From Xylona heveae TC161 (lineage: Eukaryota; Ascomycota; Xylonomycetes; Xylonales; Xylonaceae), in contig NW_017264201.1 in assembly GCF_001619985.1 (NCBI RefSeq), positions 1,302,001-1,366,000 of the forward strand: a stretch of 64,000 bases of DNA, written 5' to 3'. Below are positions 11,787 through 23,976 of this stretch, piece by piece. Position numbers and translations under genes: made by a program. Each line of letters begins with the position of its first letter. The stretch's first letter is position 1. The notes beneath the pieces were generated by a model that saw nothing but the letters and a program-made list of their open reading frames with translations, made no database searches and was not told where the DNA came from.

Positions 11787-12875
11787 GGGCTTTGAATTCT
11801 GCAAGAAAACAGGGGGTTTCTACCCATATCCCATATAAAATAGACTTAGATTAGTGCTGCTTACCCTGGCCAAGAGGCAATGTCAGATGACCATAGAGAG
11901 AAAATTCAATTATTCGCAATGCATCCCAAATACTTTGGGAAATATCTGGCTTGATCACAAAATGTCGATGATGACAGTGTGAATGAGATACGTAGTACAT
12001 CCTCAAAAACAAGGACGATATTTGTTCCCACCAAAGCTGGTTAGAATTCGCTTGGGGGTCGCTACAGGAGATAGGGGAGATTGTACTGGGGAGGGCAGGG
12101 GCGGGTGACAAAAGGTTTGGAGATTGATCTGGCCATTGGCTGGAGCTACACGGCAGTTCCAGGTCACTATCCAGAGCACCTCGCCAAACCTTTTGTCACC
12201 CGCCCTGAGGGGCGACTTTCTCATTGGATTGGGCTAAACGAACACCTCAACGCTACGGAGAAAACCTCCCGTCCTGCCTTTGGCACTGCCATACCCCGAC
12301 TCGACGATAAGTCAAAACTTTTCTCTACACAGCACCCTCTATTACAAAGGCATTCATGTGCACTCCATCATTCGTGGAACCTTCTAGTATAATCCTTTCT
12401 TAAGAATCCAGGGCATTTACCCTTCAGTTTGTTCTCCCAGGGTCACACCCTTTCCGCCGCATTTCGGGTTAAGACTTCGGGTTGATGGTTGCAATTACCC
12501 CATACAGGATAGGGTGTTCTTAACTGCGACTTTGACTTAAGATAACCGGCCCGGAATCTGCAACACTAAATAAACCAGGCTGGAGCGAGGTAGGATGAAG
12601 CTACTCCAGCTTCAACCGGCCGTTATCGTCGCAATGACTTTCCTCTCTGACACATGTCCTGCGCGTCAGAACCCCTCTCCCCTCATTGGCGTGCATCAGG
12701 CTAACGGCACGAAATGGGAATACCCTGCTGTCAAGCCATAAAATAAGATTATCGTCGGCCCAAGAGCAGAGAGGCCGACTCAAGATTCTCGCCGGAATAA
12801 AACAACAAGCCCTAGAGACAATCGTAACATTGTTCACTTTCAAAAATTATATTTTCGCAGAAGTCGATCCATGAA
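11787..12875. other. Intergenic with a 22-bp perfect inverted repeat
   Basis: About 1.1 kb without a recognisable gene. It contains the inverted repeat listed separately and a weaker CTGGAG...CTCCAG hairpin near 12572-12610. Confidence 0.6.
12099..12205. repeat. Perfect 22-bp inverted repeat with 63-bp spacer
   Basis: GGGCGGGTGACAAAAGGTTTGG at 12099-12120 is the exact reverse complement of 12184-12205. The pair could be the ends of a tiny 107-bp transposon relic, a large hairpin or a symmetrical protein-binding region. No clear target-site duplication flanks it. Confidence 0.85.
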
Positions 12876-14967
12876 ATGGGCCAGGTAAGCGTGCTAACTG
12901 ATTACAATTTGTTGGTCGTAGTCTAAGGTCAGATAGCCAGACGCAGCCGAAAATTGGCCGAACTCCTTGAGTCTCGTTGAGGCCAACATTGATGATCTCC
13001 AAAATGCGTTATCGACAGGGTCCATTACCTCGGTAGAGCTCGTGGCCCTTTACTTGCGCCGCATAAGCAAATACGATTGTCGGGGACCATGCCTGAACTC
13101 CATCCCTCTGCTGAACTCTTCGGTCTTTGAAGAAGCCGCTGCTTCTGATGATCGCCGCCGAGGCGGTCATGTCGGGCCTTTGGAAGGAATTCCTTTTACG
13201 GTGAAAGACAGCTACAAAGTCAAGGGCATGTCGGTCGCTTCTGGCTCTCCCGCCTTCAAATCTTTGATGTCAAACGAGGATGCGTTCACCGTGGAAAAAC
13301 TTCGGGAAGCAGGAGCGGTTCTAATCGGAAAGACCAATATGCCTCCAATGGCCTATGGCGGCATGCAACGAGGTGTTTATGGCAGGGCTGAAAGTCCATA
13401 TAACTTGGACTATCTCACCGCCGCCTTTGCATCGGGCTCCTCCAATGGATCGGCGAGCTCGACCAGCGCCAGCCTCGCAGCATTTGGAATGGGTGAAGAG
13501 ACTGTATCCTCGGGTCGATCCCCCGCATCCAACAATGGACTCGTGGCATATACACCGTCGCGCGGAGCAATTTCGATCAGGGGGAACTGGCCTCTTTATC
13601 CCACATGCGACGTTGTCGTACCTCATACACGCACCGTCAGAGATATGTTTGACTTGCTCAACGTCATTGTGACTGAGGACAAGACCTCTTCGGGTGACTT
13701 CTGGAGAGAACAAAAATATGTCTCACTTCCCGAAATAAAGGATATACGTCCAAAATCATATCATGACCTGGCTGACCCTAAAGCTTTGTCGAGAAAGAAG
13801 ATTGGAGTACCCAGGATGTACATTGGCAAAGAAGACAATGCCGGAAAGCCCGTTACGACATCCAGCTCAGTCATTGAGCTTTGGGAGCAGGCCAGATTAC
13901 AGCTGGAGTCTCTGGGGGCTACGGTTATAGAGACAGACTTTCCAGTCGTCTCGAATTACGAGAAGGTACCCGGGGAAACAGCATTCGTTGAAGGCGCACC
14001 TGAGGAATGGAACAAGGTGGAGAGGAGTTCGATGATTGCCCATATTTGGAATGACTTTCTTTTGGCCAATGGCGACCGACAAATACCATCACTAGCTTCT
14101 ACTGACACCGCGAGGATCTTTCCGATGGAGCCTGGAGCCATTCAAAGCAGATATTCTGAGCCAGCAAATGCTGTTCAGTTCCTCAAACTCCTGGAATTCC
14201 TTAAACCTGAAGTACCATCCACATTGGAAATTTCTGGTCTCGAGACTGCACTTTTGGCCCTCGAAAATGCCCGGAAACGGGATCTTGAAGAGTGGCTGGA
14301 CAAGAACGACCTGGACTTCGTTGTCTTCCCAGCTAACGGCGATGTTGGTCGCGCGGATAGCGACCGGGTAGATGCCTCCGCGAAACATGCATGGCAGAAT
14401 GGCGTTAAATATTCGAACGGAAATCGAGCGATACGACATTTGGGAATCCCGACCGTCTCGGTCACAATGGGCACCATGAAGGACACAGGCATGCCCGTAG
14501 GACTCACGTTTGCCTCCAAAGCATATGACGATTCCAATTTACTTCGATATGCGTATGCATATGAAACAGCTTCTAGAAAGCGCGTTCCACCGGGATTGAC
14601 ACCATCGCTGGATACCGACATCATTCCCCGATCCATCGCAAGGCAAATTGCTGGAGATCGTCCCGCCTTGTCAGTGTCAAAGTCGATCAAATATAATTGT
14701 GGGGAAATGGTCACCATTGAACTTGCTGGAGAGGTTCATCCGTGCACTGGTTCAGCCCTCCAATCTCTAACTGTCTGTGTGGATGGTGACTACGTCCAAG
14801 CTATCCAAATTGAGGGTTCGAAATGGAGCCTTGCCACGACCGTGTACCCGCCACCCAAGCAAGACTTCCCCACCGAGGCAACAGTTCCTCGAGACCAAAT
14901 TACTGTAGTGGTTCTTGCAAAAGCCGACAATGGCGCAGCAACAGGACATCTTCTTCTCCTTGACTGA
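12876..14967 (+). CDS. Amidase (amidase-signature family)
   Basis: The main exon (12937-14967) encodes an amidase-signature hydrolase, which cleaves carboxamides to acid and ammonia with a Ser-cisSer-Lys triad. The Lys is in GIPFTVKDSYKVKG (about residue 93), the cis-Ser region in FASGSSNGSAS (about 169-172), and the nucleophile is in GEETVSSGRSPASNNG. SIRGNWPLYPTCDVVVPHTR is strongly conserved among fungal members. A C-terminal extension of about 120 residues, predicted to be mostly strand, follows the catalytic domain. The long exon has no ATG before residue 80, so translation must start upstream. A 9-nt exon ATGGGCCAG at 12876-12884 joined to 12937 gives an in-frame 679-aa protein, but it uses a later AG rather than the first one. 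The start is therefore tentative. Confidence 0.82.
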
Positions 14968-15579
14968 ATCGGTAGGATGATATCGTGTGCGGCATTACTC
15001 TTAAGCATATTCATTTAGATATGAGGGCAATGATATCATAACAAACAGAACAGAGGAGCCAAGTGGATATATCAAAGAGGATTCTTATTTTCTTCAGCGG
15101 TTCTTTCGCTCGATGAATGATTCATGAGGGTCAAGTCAATATGGAGTTCGAAATATATGTCAATACTGCCCTCCTACCACAAGCATTTATCCCACTGCTT
15201 TTGCTGATATGTTGCTCGCACGGCTTTTGCCTGCCTTAATTGAAGCATTCAATGTCTCTGTCATGCAAAACTGTTGCAGAGGTTCTGGAAAATACACTGT
15301 AATGTTTAGGGTAATGGTTCAACCGGGCACACTTTAACCTTCCGTGAGGCGTTCTCCGTAGCTTCCGTGGGTGTGCGCGAGTGCTCGCGTAGCATTATTC
15401 GTTAGTGCGGGGAACAAGCAAAGCAAAACCTGGGGTCCCTTGACCGACGTAACCACCTACTTCTACCTACGTATATAGTAATCTTGTATTGTCTAGGCTT
15501 TCGCGACGTCTCGGCCTCTGCTATCGAAGGCATATATCCATCTCAAGCTTCTATCGCTTCTATTAGTTCTGCGCCGATT
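14968..15579. other. Intergenic
   Basis: The 610 bp between amidase and hydrolase genes, both on the plus strand, presumably hold the amidase 3' end and the hydrolase promoter. No gene or strong repeat is visible. Confidence 0.55.
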
Positions 15580-16594
15580 ATGGAACATAAGAGTCTGCGA
15601 TATTCGAGCGAACATGAGCTGCAACATTTGTCCGTCTGGTTTCCGCCTTCGGACGTTCCCCTAAGCAATACCCAACATGCTTCTAAATACTGGGTAATGT
15701 AAGAGTCACATGAAACTTCTTCAAAGCCCATCAACTTTCGCGTCATTAGATGACTGAATCAAATACAATAGTTATATACATGGAGGTGCCTGGAGAGACC
15801 CAGCAATAAAAAATGAATCATTCAGCACCACTATTGAGCGATTGATTTCTACCAGCGAATATTCGTCCATTGTGCCTAATATTGCTGCATTTGCATCAAT
15901 CGATTACCGCCTATCACCACACCCAGACTTTCCTCAGGACAAAGCAAGCACGCCATCAAACCAGCTGCGCAACGCAAAGCACCCGGACCACATTCGCGAT
16001 GTTCAGCAAGCCATAGCATTTCTGCAACGCGAGTACCAATTCGGAGATAGGTATATCCTCGTCGGTCATTCCTGTGGAGCTACATTGGCATTTCATCTCG
16101 CCATGGGATGCGGTATATCCAAGGACGATGACCGTCGAAACCGCAGTGGGCCAAATGAAGGTAACAAAGAGCAATCTCCAATTGATCTACCTGTGGCAAT
16201 AGTTGGCGTTGAAGGCATATATGATCTGCGCGGACTGCGAGACGCGCATCAAGATGTTCGTATCTACCATGAGGTTTTAGAAGGCGCTTTTGGTCCGGAT
16301 GAATCCGTCTGGGATGTCGCTTCTCCTGCGAAATACAGCGCGTTTCGCGAAACCTGGCCCTCGGGAAAACTGGCCGTGATAGTACACACGGAAGCCGATG
16401 AGCTAGTTGAACCCGAGCAGATGAGCAAGATGGCTGCCCATCTGAGAAATAGCTGGAATGGCTCGACCATTGCGCTGAAAGATGATATCCCCGGCGGCCG
16501 AGACCAAAGTACTGGTGGCCACGACGAGGTTTGGAAACGTGGAGTTGTTTTGGCAGATGTCATAGCTAAAACTATCAAGGAACTGTCCTCTTGA
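15580..16594 (+). CDS. Alpha/beta hydrolase, kynurenine formamidase-like (BNA7 type)
   Basis: Two exons (15580-15698, 15772-16594) give 313 aa. The N-terminus with its aromatic segment (SSEHELQHLSVWFPP), the oxyanion motif YIHGGAWRDP, the nucleophile elbow VGHSCGA and the late catalytic His in STGGHDE fit fungal N-formyl-L-kynurenine formamidases. These convert N-formylkynurenine to kynurenine plus formate in tryptophan breakdown and NAD synthesis. The catalytic Asp is probably in HTEADELVEPEQM. It could be a paralog with another ester or amide substrate, since its neighbours are catabolic accessory genes rather than kynurenine-pathway genes. Family is confident and the exact substrate moderate. 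Confidence 0.83.
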
Positions 16595-17175
16595 GTGTCA
16601 GAATATGAAAATCTCACTTTCGTTTGAAAATGTTAGAATCAAGTTGTCTAAAATTATTCTTGAATGATTTGGGCGGTATTGTAATACTATTGAATTCATT
16701 ATTATAATTATTTTTGATAGTAAAACTAACTTTAAAAGTTTATTGGGAACGTGTTTAATTATACTCTGGCGGGTGCATAAAAGAACAATAATTGTTTAGT
16801 AGATACTGTTCGAGTTCGTCGCTGTCGGCCTCGACCGACCAAGTGATGCCATTGCCAGGTTTCTCCAGACGGGCTCTAGTTGCATGAGTAGCTCGAGTCC
16901 CATTCTCCTGTTCAGGAATTGGACCCTGCATTGTTTTGCCAATCATGTCTGCCGGCACTTCTTGTTATTAAGTTAGCTAAAGCCCTTTAACAGAGAAGTT
17001 AGAAACTAGTTGTAGAACCAGATGTAGTACTTACATGAAAGTAGATCTGGACATGTTTCCTAAGCGTACTAGCAATGAGAAAATTCATTCTTTTATCATC
17101 CTAAACTAGTTTAGCAACCAGTTTCTGTAATATGAGAAATCCTTTCAACTTATATCATTGTAGGCACACAATTTC
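16595..17175. other. AT-rich spacer, possible tail of the HNH relic
   Basis: A minus-strand open frame (16755-16958, 67 codons, charged, ending PPEYN) could be a last exon of the HNH relic to its right, but no splice join supports this. Nothing else is recognisable. Confidence 0.4.
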
Positions 17176-17919
17176 TTACAAGATTCGATGTACAAAAATA
17201 GTTCTGCACTTGGGTCTTCTGGTGGCAGCAGTCAAACATGTATATAATCCCTTGGGAACGTCTCCCTCGAAGAGGAGTGCACCGGCTTCCTTCATGTCGG
17301 CCAGCGTGGCCTGTCTGAAATGCCATGGAAACAGCTCTGGTCGCGCGCTGTCTTCGCTGCTTGGGTCCCAACGATCTATCTCTTCTTCCCAGGGTCTCTT
17401 TGTCTTCCATTTTGGATTAGCATCTAGACCTTCATAGAGCTTAGGATCCCTAGGTTTCTTTGGATTCTTGACAACTTTGTCTTTCTTGTTCTTGTTTACT
17501 GACTTGCTACTCTTCCTCCTGCATCGTAGTCCTCGTGAACAAAAGAGACAACCTGGTGAATCTAGATCAACAAACAGATATTAATATCAATCTTGAAAAT
17601 TTTCGGGGTTAGAATAATGGTACCTCGGGATGAAAGGTTATCATAAATGCATCGAAGAGACTATGACAAGTAGCGGTAAGGAGTATGCCGTTCTGGACCG
17701 AGTTTATGCCGGTATCTGATGGAAAAGTCCTGTTCGTAATGCAATTTGAGAGCCTGCTACTGAGGAATAATCCAGCGTAGGCAATGGAAACACGTGCGCG
17801 GCGTGAAGGCCGGTCCACATAGTCCTTTTAACAATAGATCATGCTCATCGAGGAGGGAATATGACACATCTCTCATTTCTGGCTCGGACCCGATTGCGAA
17901 ATATCTCAAACCGGGGATT
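17176..17919 (-). pseudogene. Relic of a fungal HNH-nuclease-domain gene
   Basis: Minus-strand fragments resemble the HNH-domain proteins that are abundant in filamentous fungi. One piece reads FEIFRNRVRARNERCVI, like the start of that domain. A second contains DTGINSVQNGILLTATCHSLFDAF, matching the conserved core that ends the HNH motif. A third has WDPSSEDSARPELFPWHFRQ, the usual C-terminal region. The pieces do not form one continuous frame with clear introns, and the stretch where the AHIFP-type catalytic His is expected is not conserved. I read it as a decayed copy with at least two interruptions. A diverged intron-rich gene cannot be excluded. Confidence 0.55.
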
Positions 17920-19199
17920 GCTTGATGATCGAGTTTTTAAATTCCACGTTTCTGATTTCAGTTCGACAAAGGCTGCCACTTAGGAAAATGTTCCTTCCAT
18001 TAGTTCGATTCGTGCCGGCTAAAGCTAACACAGCGCTTGAATAAATATATTTGCAACAGCATGCTCGTGGCATAACAGGGGAAATCTGAAAAGTCTTGTT
18101 CAAAAATGAATCATCGATGGAAAGATTGAATTCAAAATAGGTTCAAAGCATAATTTCGTATAGAACGCAGGTAGAGAGACATGAGCAAGCTTTATATATT
18201 ACAACAGTCAATGAATCATGAAACGGTGCAGACAATGGGCCGGGCAGAATGTGTGATTGGACAAGGTAATACAGCTATTGGCCACAGAGAACACAAAAAA
18301 AGGCTTTATTCACGATGTGAGAATGCTACTGGTCACAAAGAAAGTGAAGAAGATGATAAAATGCAGCAAATGGATAGCCTCAAAACCATTGTCGTAGAAG
18401 CTGAATGCAGAGCGAGTTATGCACAGCTACATAAATGCATAAAATATTGTTGCAAGGATTTGTGCTCGTTTATGCACTCCGCATTGCGCCAACCAGATCT
18501 TAGTCAATTCAGATCACTGTGCATAATTTTCGCTAGGAAGCATAATATGCACAACTTACCCCTGGCTACTCGCCTTTCTAGAACATGACGGGTGATCGGC
18601 TCGCTTGTGAAATACAGGACTACCCCCGAACCATGATTGGCGTTAATATGATTGGAAAGGAATGGCAAGAACCTTATCATCGTCATCATTTAGTTTACTG
18701 TTTATACATCCATACTCAAAGCTGGACTTGTCATTTCCTTCGGCGGACATCTCCAAGGATGGAAGTCATATTGTCGAGAGCGTGCGCCTATCTCTTGGCC
18801 TTCACGATATAGCTCGTGGACTCCATCGTTAATGTCTTGGCTTTTCTGACAGACGCTTGCAATTCGCTACCACGCCGAGATCCCTCCGCCTCTGCTGATG
18901 ATGGCTCGGACAAATGTCTTGGCGCCGAGCCTAACGCGCACAATTTGTTGGAAGATGGCCAGTCGGACATGTCCGAAATGGAATTTACGCCTGATAAGAC
19001 TTCAATTGATACGAGAATCGAAAGAGTAATTGTCCCTATGCTCTGTTGATCTCGCGACTCTATATTCAGCGACCAGCCTGCTCTTCTTTTGAAGACTGCC
19101 GAATTTCAGAGTGGTCGAACAGCGAGGCTTGAAACCGACTTGTTTACTTTCTCTTTTCCGAGTCCTTGCCCGAGTCGATCTTGAGAACGGAAAGGAACA
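17920..19199. other. Gene-poor spacer upstream of the purine permease
   Basis: This 1.3-kb AT-rich stretch holds an open frame at 18181-18588 (135 codons, Cys- and His-containing) without recognisable family. Several short direct repeats of TGCATAA occur between 18435 and 18555. I would not call a gene here. Confidence 0.5.
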
Positions 19200-21138
19200 A
19201 TGGCAGTCACTCATATTGCGGAGAAAGTCAACTTAGCTGTGGCTCGCAGCTTTGTTGGCAAGCGCTTCAGGCTGGAGCACTCTGGTCATGTATGAAGACT
19301 TTCACGGAGTCAAATGGCAGAGTGCTAATATCTGCGTTAGAGAAAAGAGCGTAAAGGATCGCGTTTTTTGACGGAGATCCGGGCGGGATTGGCTACTTTC
19401 TTTGCCATGGCCTATATTATCTCTGTAAGGCTAGCCATAGTTTGAATGGGATCAATCGGCGCCAACTGACAATCTTTCCCCCTCTGTACAGGTTAATGCA
19501 ACTATCGTGAGCGATACTGGAGGCACTTGTGTATGCAATAGCACACCCGATGACCCGATCTGCACGTCAAACGAGGAATATGCGCTCTGCCAGCAAGTCA
19601 TCCACCGCGACCTGATCACAGCAACTGCCGCTATCGCAGCGCTTTCCACATTCTGCATGGGGTATGGCAAGGCCTGTTACTTTGGTTATGAGTAGTACTA
19701 ACTGAATGTTGACAGTATTTTTGCCAATATGCCTCTCGCCCTCGCTCCCGGCATGGGTCTCAATGCCTATTTTGCATACACTGTTGTTGGATTCCACGGA
19801 ACTGGATTTGTCTCCTATCGACTCGCTTTGACCGCAGTCTTTGTGGAGGGATTGGTATTTGTTGCCTTGTCTGTCCTTGGACTTCGGCAGTGGTTGGCAC
19901 GGGCAATTCCCCACTCCATTAAACTCGCAACGGGTGTGGGGATCGGTCTCTACCTCACAATCATCGGTCTCACTTACAGCGACGGTATCGGATTGATTAC
20001 TGGAGCGACTTCGACCCCGTTAGAGTTGGCGGGTTGCGCAGCTAGTATGCGTGACCCCGACACTGGGTTATGCCCCAATTCCGGAAAGATGCGCAGTCCT
20101 ACCATGTGGGTAGGCATTTTCTGTGGTGGAATGTTTACCGCTATCCTTATGCTTTACCGTGTCAAGGTACGTATTGTCGACTCTACAAATGAGACATTTC
20201 TCTGATTTGATAATTTCTAGGGTGCAATTATTGCCGGAATCCTATTGGTGTCCATCATCTCGTGGCCCCGAAGCACGCCCGTAACTTACTTTCCCCACAC
20301 AGCCACCGGCGACGCCGCTTTTGACTTCTTCAAGAACGTCGTTACATTCCATCCCATCACCAAGATTCTCAATGTTCAGGACTGGTCGCTCGGTGAGGCA
20401 GGCGGAAAATTTGGACTGGCGTTCATCACTTTCCTTTACGTCGACATTCTTGACTGCACCGGCACAATGTATGCCATGGCTCGCTTTGCCGGAGCAATCG
20501 ACGAAAGGACCCAGGATTTCGAAGGCAGCGCAGTCGCATACCTCGTTGATGCTTTCTCCGTTACCATCGGCAGTCTCTTCGGTTGCCCTCCCTGCACGGC
20601 TTTCATCGAATCGGGCGCTGGTATTTCTGAAGGTGGACGAACTGGAATCACCTCAGTAGTAACCGGTCTCTGCTTCTTCATCTCCATCTTCTTTGCACCA
20701 ATTTTCGCCTCCATTCCCCCTTGGGCTACAGGATGTACTCTTGTCATTGTCGGCGCTATGATGGCGACCGCCGCCAAGGATATCAACTGGCGCTATTGGG
20801 GCGATGCTCTTCCAGCATTCATCACCATGGCCGTCATGCCATTCACCTATTCTATCTCCTACGGCCTGATCGGTGGTATTATCTCTTACATCATCATCAA
20901 TACTGTTGTCTGGATCCTGGAGAAGGCTAGTCGCGGTCGCATTGTTCCGCCAGGTAAGGAAGGCAAGGATCCATGGACCTGGCGAATGGAAGGAGGTGTT
21001 CTTCCTCCGTGGATCGTTCGCTTGTCAAGAGGAAAGAAAGAATTTTGGCGCGAAGACCCTGTTTTCGACGGCGAGAAGACGTCTAATATGGAAGGCGTTG
21101 TCGTCGTGCAGCCCGATAATACCAAAGATACCAAATAG
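19200..21138 (+). CDS. azgA: AzgA-type purine (hypoxanthine/adenine/guanine) permease
   Basis: This plasma-membrane H+ symporter for hypoxanthine, adenine and guanine belongs to the NCS2/AzgA-like family. Five exons (19200-19289, 19341-19424, 19492-19661, 19716-20166, 20221-21138) give 570 aa, close to the about 580 aa of Aspergillus nidulans AzgA. Hallmarks are TEIRAGLATFFAMAYIISVN, the extracellular loop VSDTGGTCVC, LALAPGMGLNAYFAYTVVG, and the core DILDCTGTMYAMA with GCPPCTAFIESGAGISEGGR. The C-terminal tail is cytosolic. It is one of the most secure calls in the accessory part of the window. Neighbours include a TauD-type dioxygenase and an amidase, consistent with nitrogen scavenging. 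Confidence 0.92.
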
Positions 21139-21595
21139 ATATATACCCGTATAGATGGTGTTAGATTTTTGTTCGCATTTACATATTTTGATATAGATAC
21201 ATATAATCTATTCTTCAAACATCCTCTTCCATTGTTACGAAATTAGGAAGCTATGTGCCAATTGGTCAACACAGAACGGTTACATGACCTTGCTGGGACC
21301 CGCAAAACCATTGCACCACGTGTGATGCACTCGAGTATTGGCCATTGTACTCCGGCAAGGAATTCTCACCTACCCACCACGGGTCTTGATGAGGTAAGGG
21401 GTTTGCAAAATGATGATCTTCAAGAATATTGTTGACCCATCATAACAGGTGTAAGTTGGCGCTACATTTGAAAGGCTACTTTCTGCGGCATCTCCAAGAC
21501 TGACGCTCAATTATTTTACTTAACAGATTGACGAGTCAACGCACCGGCATGCCAGATTTCAAAATTGCGTACATTCGAGCTTCCATAGTTCAATT
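21139..21595. other. Intergenic between convergent genes
   Basis: The 457-bp spacer between the convergent permease and dioxygenase genes contains no gene I can support. Confidence 0.6.
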
Positions 21596-23202
21596 CTAAG
21601 CCGCGGATGTCAGAGGCTCTCCAATGATGCCAGGCTCATCCCAGAAACTCGCGCGAATCTTGCGATCGCCTTCCCAAGCCCAACGAGCATGTTGAACGGC
21701 GAAGTTCTATAGTACGACAGGTTAGCCGGGTCATTTTAATCTGAAAATCTTAATAGGAAGTCACACTCACATCGATTACGAGAACGTCACCTACTTCCCA
21801 CGTCACATCGGAGCCAAGAGCGTGCTGGTACTTGTCCATTTCTTCCAGCCATTCCTTGGGAATCACCTCATCCTTTTCGACTCCGGCAAACTAATTTACA
21901 GAAATAAGAGTCAGCACTTCACGTCTGCCTAAGGGAGATGTTAAATAATCCATACATGAGGCGGAACAGCGATTCCTTCTTCCTCGGTTCCGGTCTTAAA
22001 TTTGAATGGCGGTTCCCAAGTATTGTTTACTTTTGCATTGGTATACCGCGTGGACATGGCCTAAATATGAATATGCGTAAGAATTTTCAGACTAGGAAAG
22101 CCATGACTGGTTGCTTACGTTGAAAATACTACCAATCTTCAGGGTTGGATGAAGACGAACTCCTAGATGCCATCAGTCGTCAGCAAAAAAAAAAAAAAAG
22201 CAGTCCAAAAATGAGTTATATCAAGCCAGGATAACCCCTTACCTGGCACGCGATGAACCACTTCCAGATCGCCATTCTCGGCCCAAGACCAGTCAAATCC
22301 ACGACGCTGCCAGTCGGGCAGAGACTCATTCTTGGCTGCCTCGGGGGACCAGCCTCCACGCTTGGCCAGGTCAATGATGCGACTCTCCACACCACGCCGC
22401 TTATCTGCATCTGTCATCTTGCTGATGTCGCCGTTCAACGGGCCAAAAGCATTTTCCTTGTACAACCCATTACCTCCAACGATACCGCCCACTTGTGCGG
22501 ATGTATGGGGGATCTGATAGACCAGGCCCTTCTTGCCGCATTTGTCCACAAACTCTGGCACTGTCTTCTTCAGACGGTCATAAAGCGCCAACGAGGACAC
22601 AATGTTGGTCTCCCCGCCTGCTCCGGGTGGAACTTGACAGTACAAGACCAAGTATCCTGGATGTACTGGCGATACGGCGTATTCGTTATGCCAGCCTATG
22701 AAGTGTGATGGGGGACCTCTATCGGCATAATATGGATTAGCCACCCTTGAATCTTGGCTCTACATATAATGGCACATTTGTGCCGTTATACTAATGAAGG
22801 TGTAAAAGGGTGAACGTACTCATTCGTGGTCATGACGTTCTTTGCCAATGGCCTGCGTAAGACTTCCATGCCGACATGGACATGAGGAACCCATGCTTGC
22901 TTTCCCTTGCCAGCCAGTGCAGACAGGAAGTCCGAGAAGTCTTCGACGCTCTTCAGAGGAAGTCCTTTGAAATTGATAGCGCCCCCGTTCGCATCAAGCA
23001 GCTTGCGGATGAAGCTGGGCTCGTTGCTCTTTTCTTGAGCAGCAAGGCGGCTGATCTCTTCCAGCACTGTCTGCTTGTCAGTCTGCTTTTTGGGCGCAAT
23101 AACTACTGGAAATTGGATAGTAGGCTGCCCAGATCCTTCGACCACTTGCATCTCCCTCTGGTACGGAGCGTTTCTGGTCTCCCAGTAGTCGTTGATCGTC
23201 AT
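21596..23202 (-). CDS. TauD/TfdA-family Fe(II)/2-oxoglutarate dioxygenase
   Basis: Six exons (22820-23202, 22243-22757, 22119-22162, 21956-22060, 21771-21890, 21596-21706) join in frame to 425 aa. The enzyme class hydroxylates small molecules using 2-oxoglutarate and oxygen. The iron-binding facial triad is visible as HNE in HFIGWHNEYA and the distal His in NFAVQHARWAWEG, with the 2-oxoglutarate Arg nearby in DRKIRASFWDE. Note the triad uses Glu (H-x-E) in place of the more usual Asp. The Tyr-Trp-rich C-terminus and exon pattern match fungal clavaminate-synthase-like proteins. The substrate is unknown. Intron 1 requires the second of two nearby AGs to keep the frame. Confidence 0.86.
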
Positions 23203-23976
23203 GATGAATGATATAATGACGGGAGCAGGTAGTTATCTTAGTTGTGTTTGTTGCAAATGGTGCGCAGTTTCTCTGATAGCGGTCTTAATAACCAATGATA
23301 ATGATAAGTAGGCCTGAGGGACGAGATTCTGTGCTATATAGCCAGCAAGTTATGTGTTCAAAAACAATGAACAGATGTCTACTTAGCGTCTCTACGCTCT
23401 TTGAAGGTAAACCAGCGCTATTCTAATCGATCTCTTCACTGCCGCATGGATCTGGACAGTGTCAACGCCTTGACTAATTTGTGACAAAGTACCTCCATAG
23501 TAATAGATGAAATGAGGTATGACGAAAGATGGATATTACTCTGCATTTTTTTAAAGCTGCGGCGCTCACGTACTACACATGATTAGCATGTAGTTTACTA
23601 ACCAGAGTTGACTACTGCTTTACGGTGCTGTTAGTCACTGAGCGTATAACAGTAACTTAGAACCCAATTCCGTTATGTTTCACGGGATCTTCTAATTGAG
23701 ATTCCATACGACTCGAAATGCAGAGAACTAATCAACAAATTGGAATCTATTACAATCGAGTGAAGCGGATTTCCACCTTGTGAAAGATCACCTGGTTTCG
23801 CTTTTTGATCGATTCTGGAGTCCCAGTCGAGGCACGAAGTTTTGCGGTTCTGCTTTACTATCGGGGCCTATCAACCATCTCATCAAGAGTAATGGGAGCT
23901 TGCTCTTTAATAAACAGTTTCCCGATACACTACCGTTCATAATTTATCAGTTTGTTTGTTTGCTGGCCTCTCCAAG
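23203..23976. other. Intergenic, divergent promoter region
   Basis: This 770-bp spacer lies between the divergent dioxygenase and PLP-enzyme genes. It is AT-rich and contains no gene I can support. Confidence 0.6.

Noticed and set aside
18181-18588. 135-codon open frame upstream of the purine permease
   Set aside because: Composition is repetitive and AT-rich, with no recognisable domain, no intron structure and no plausible conserved motif.
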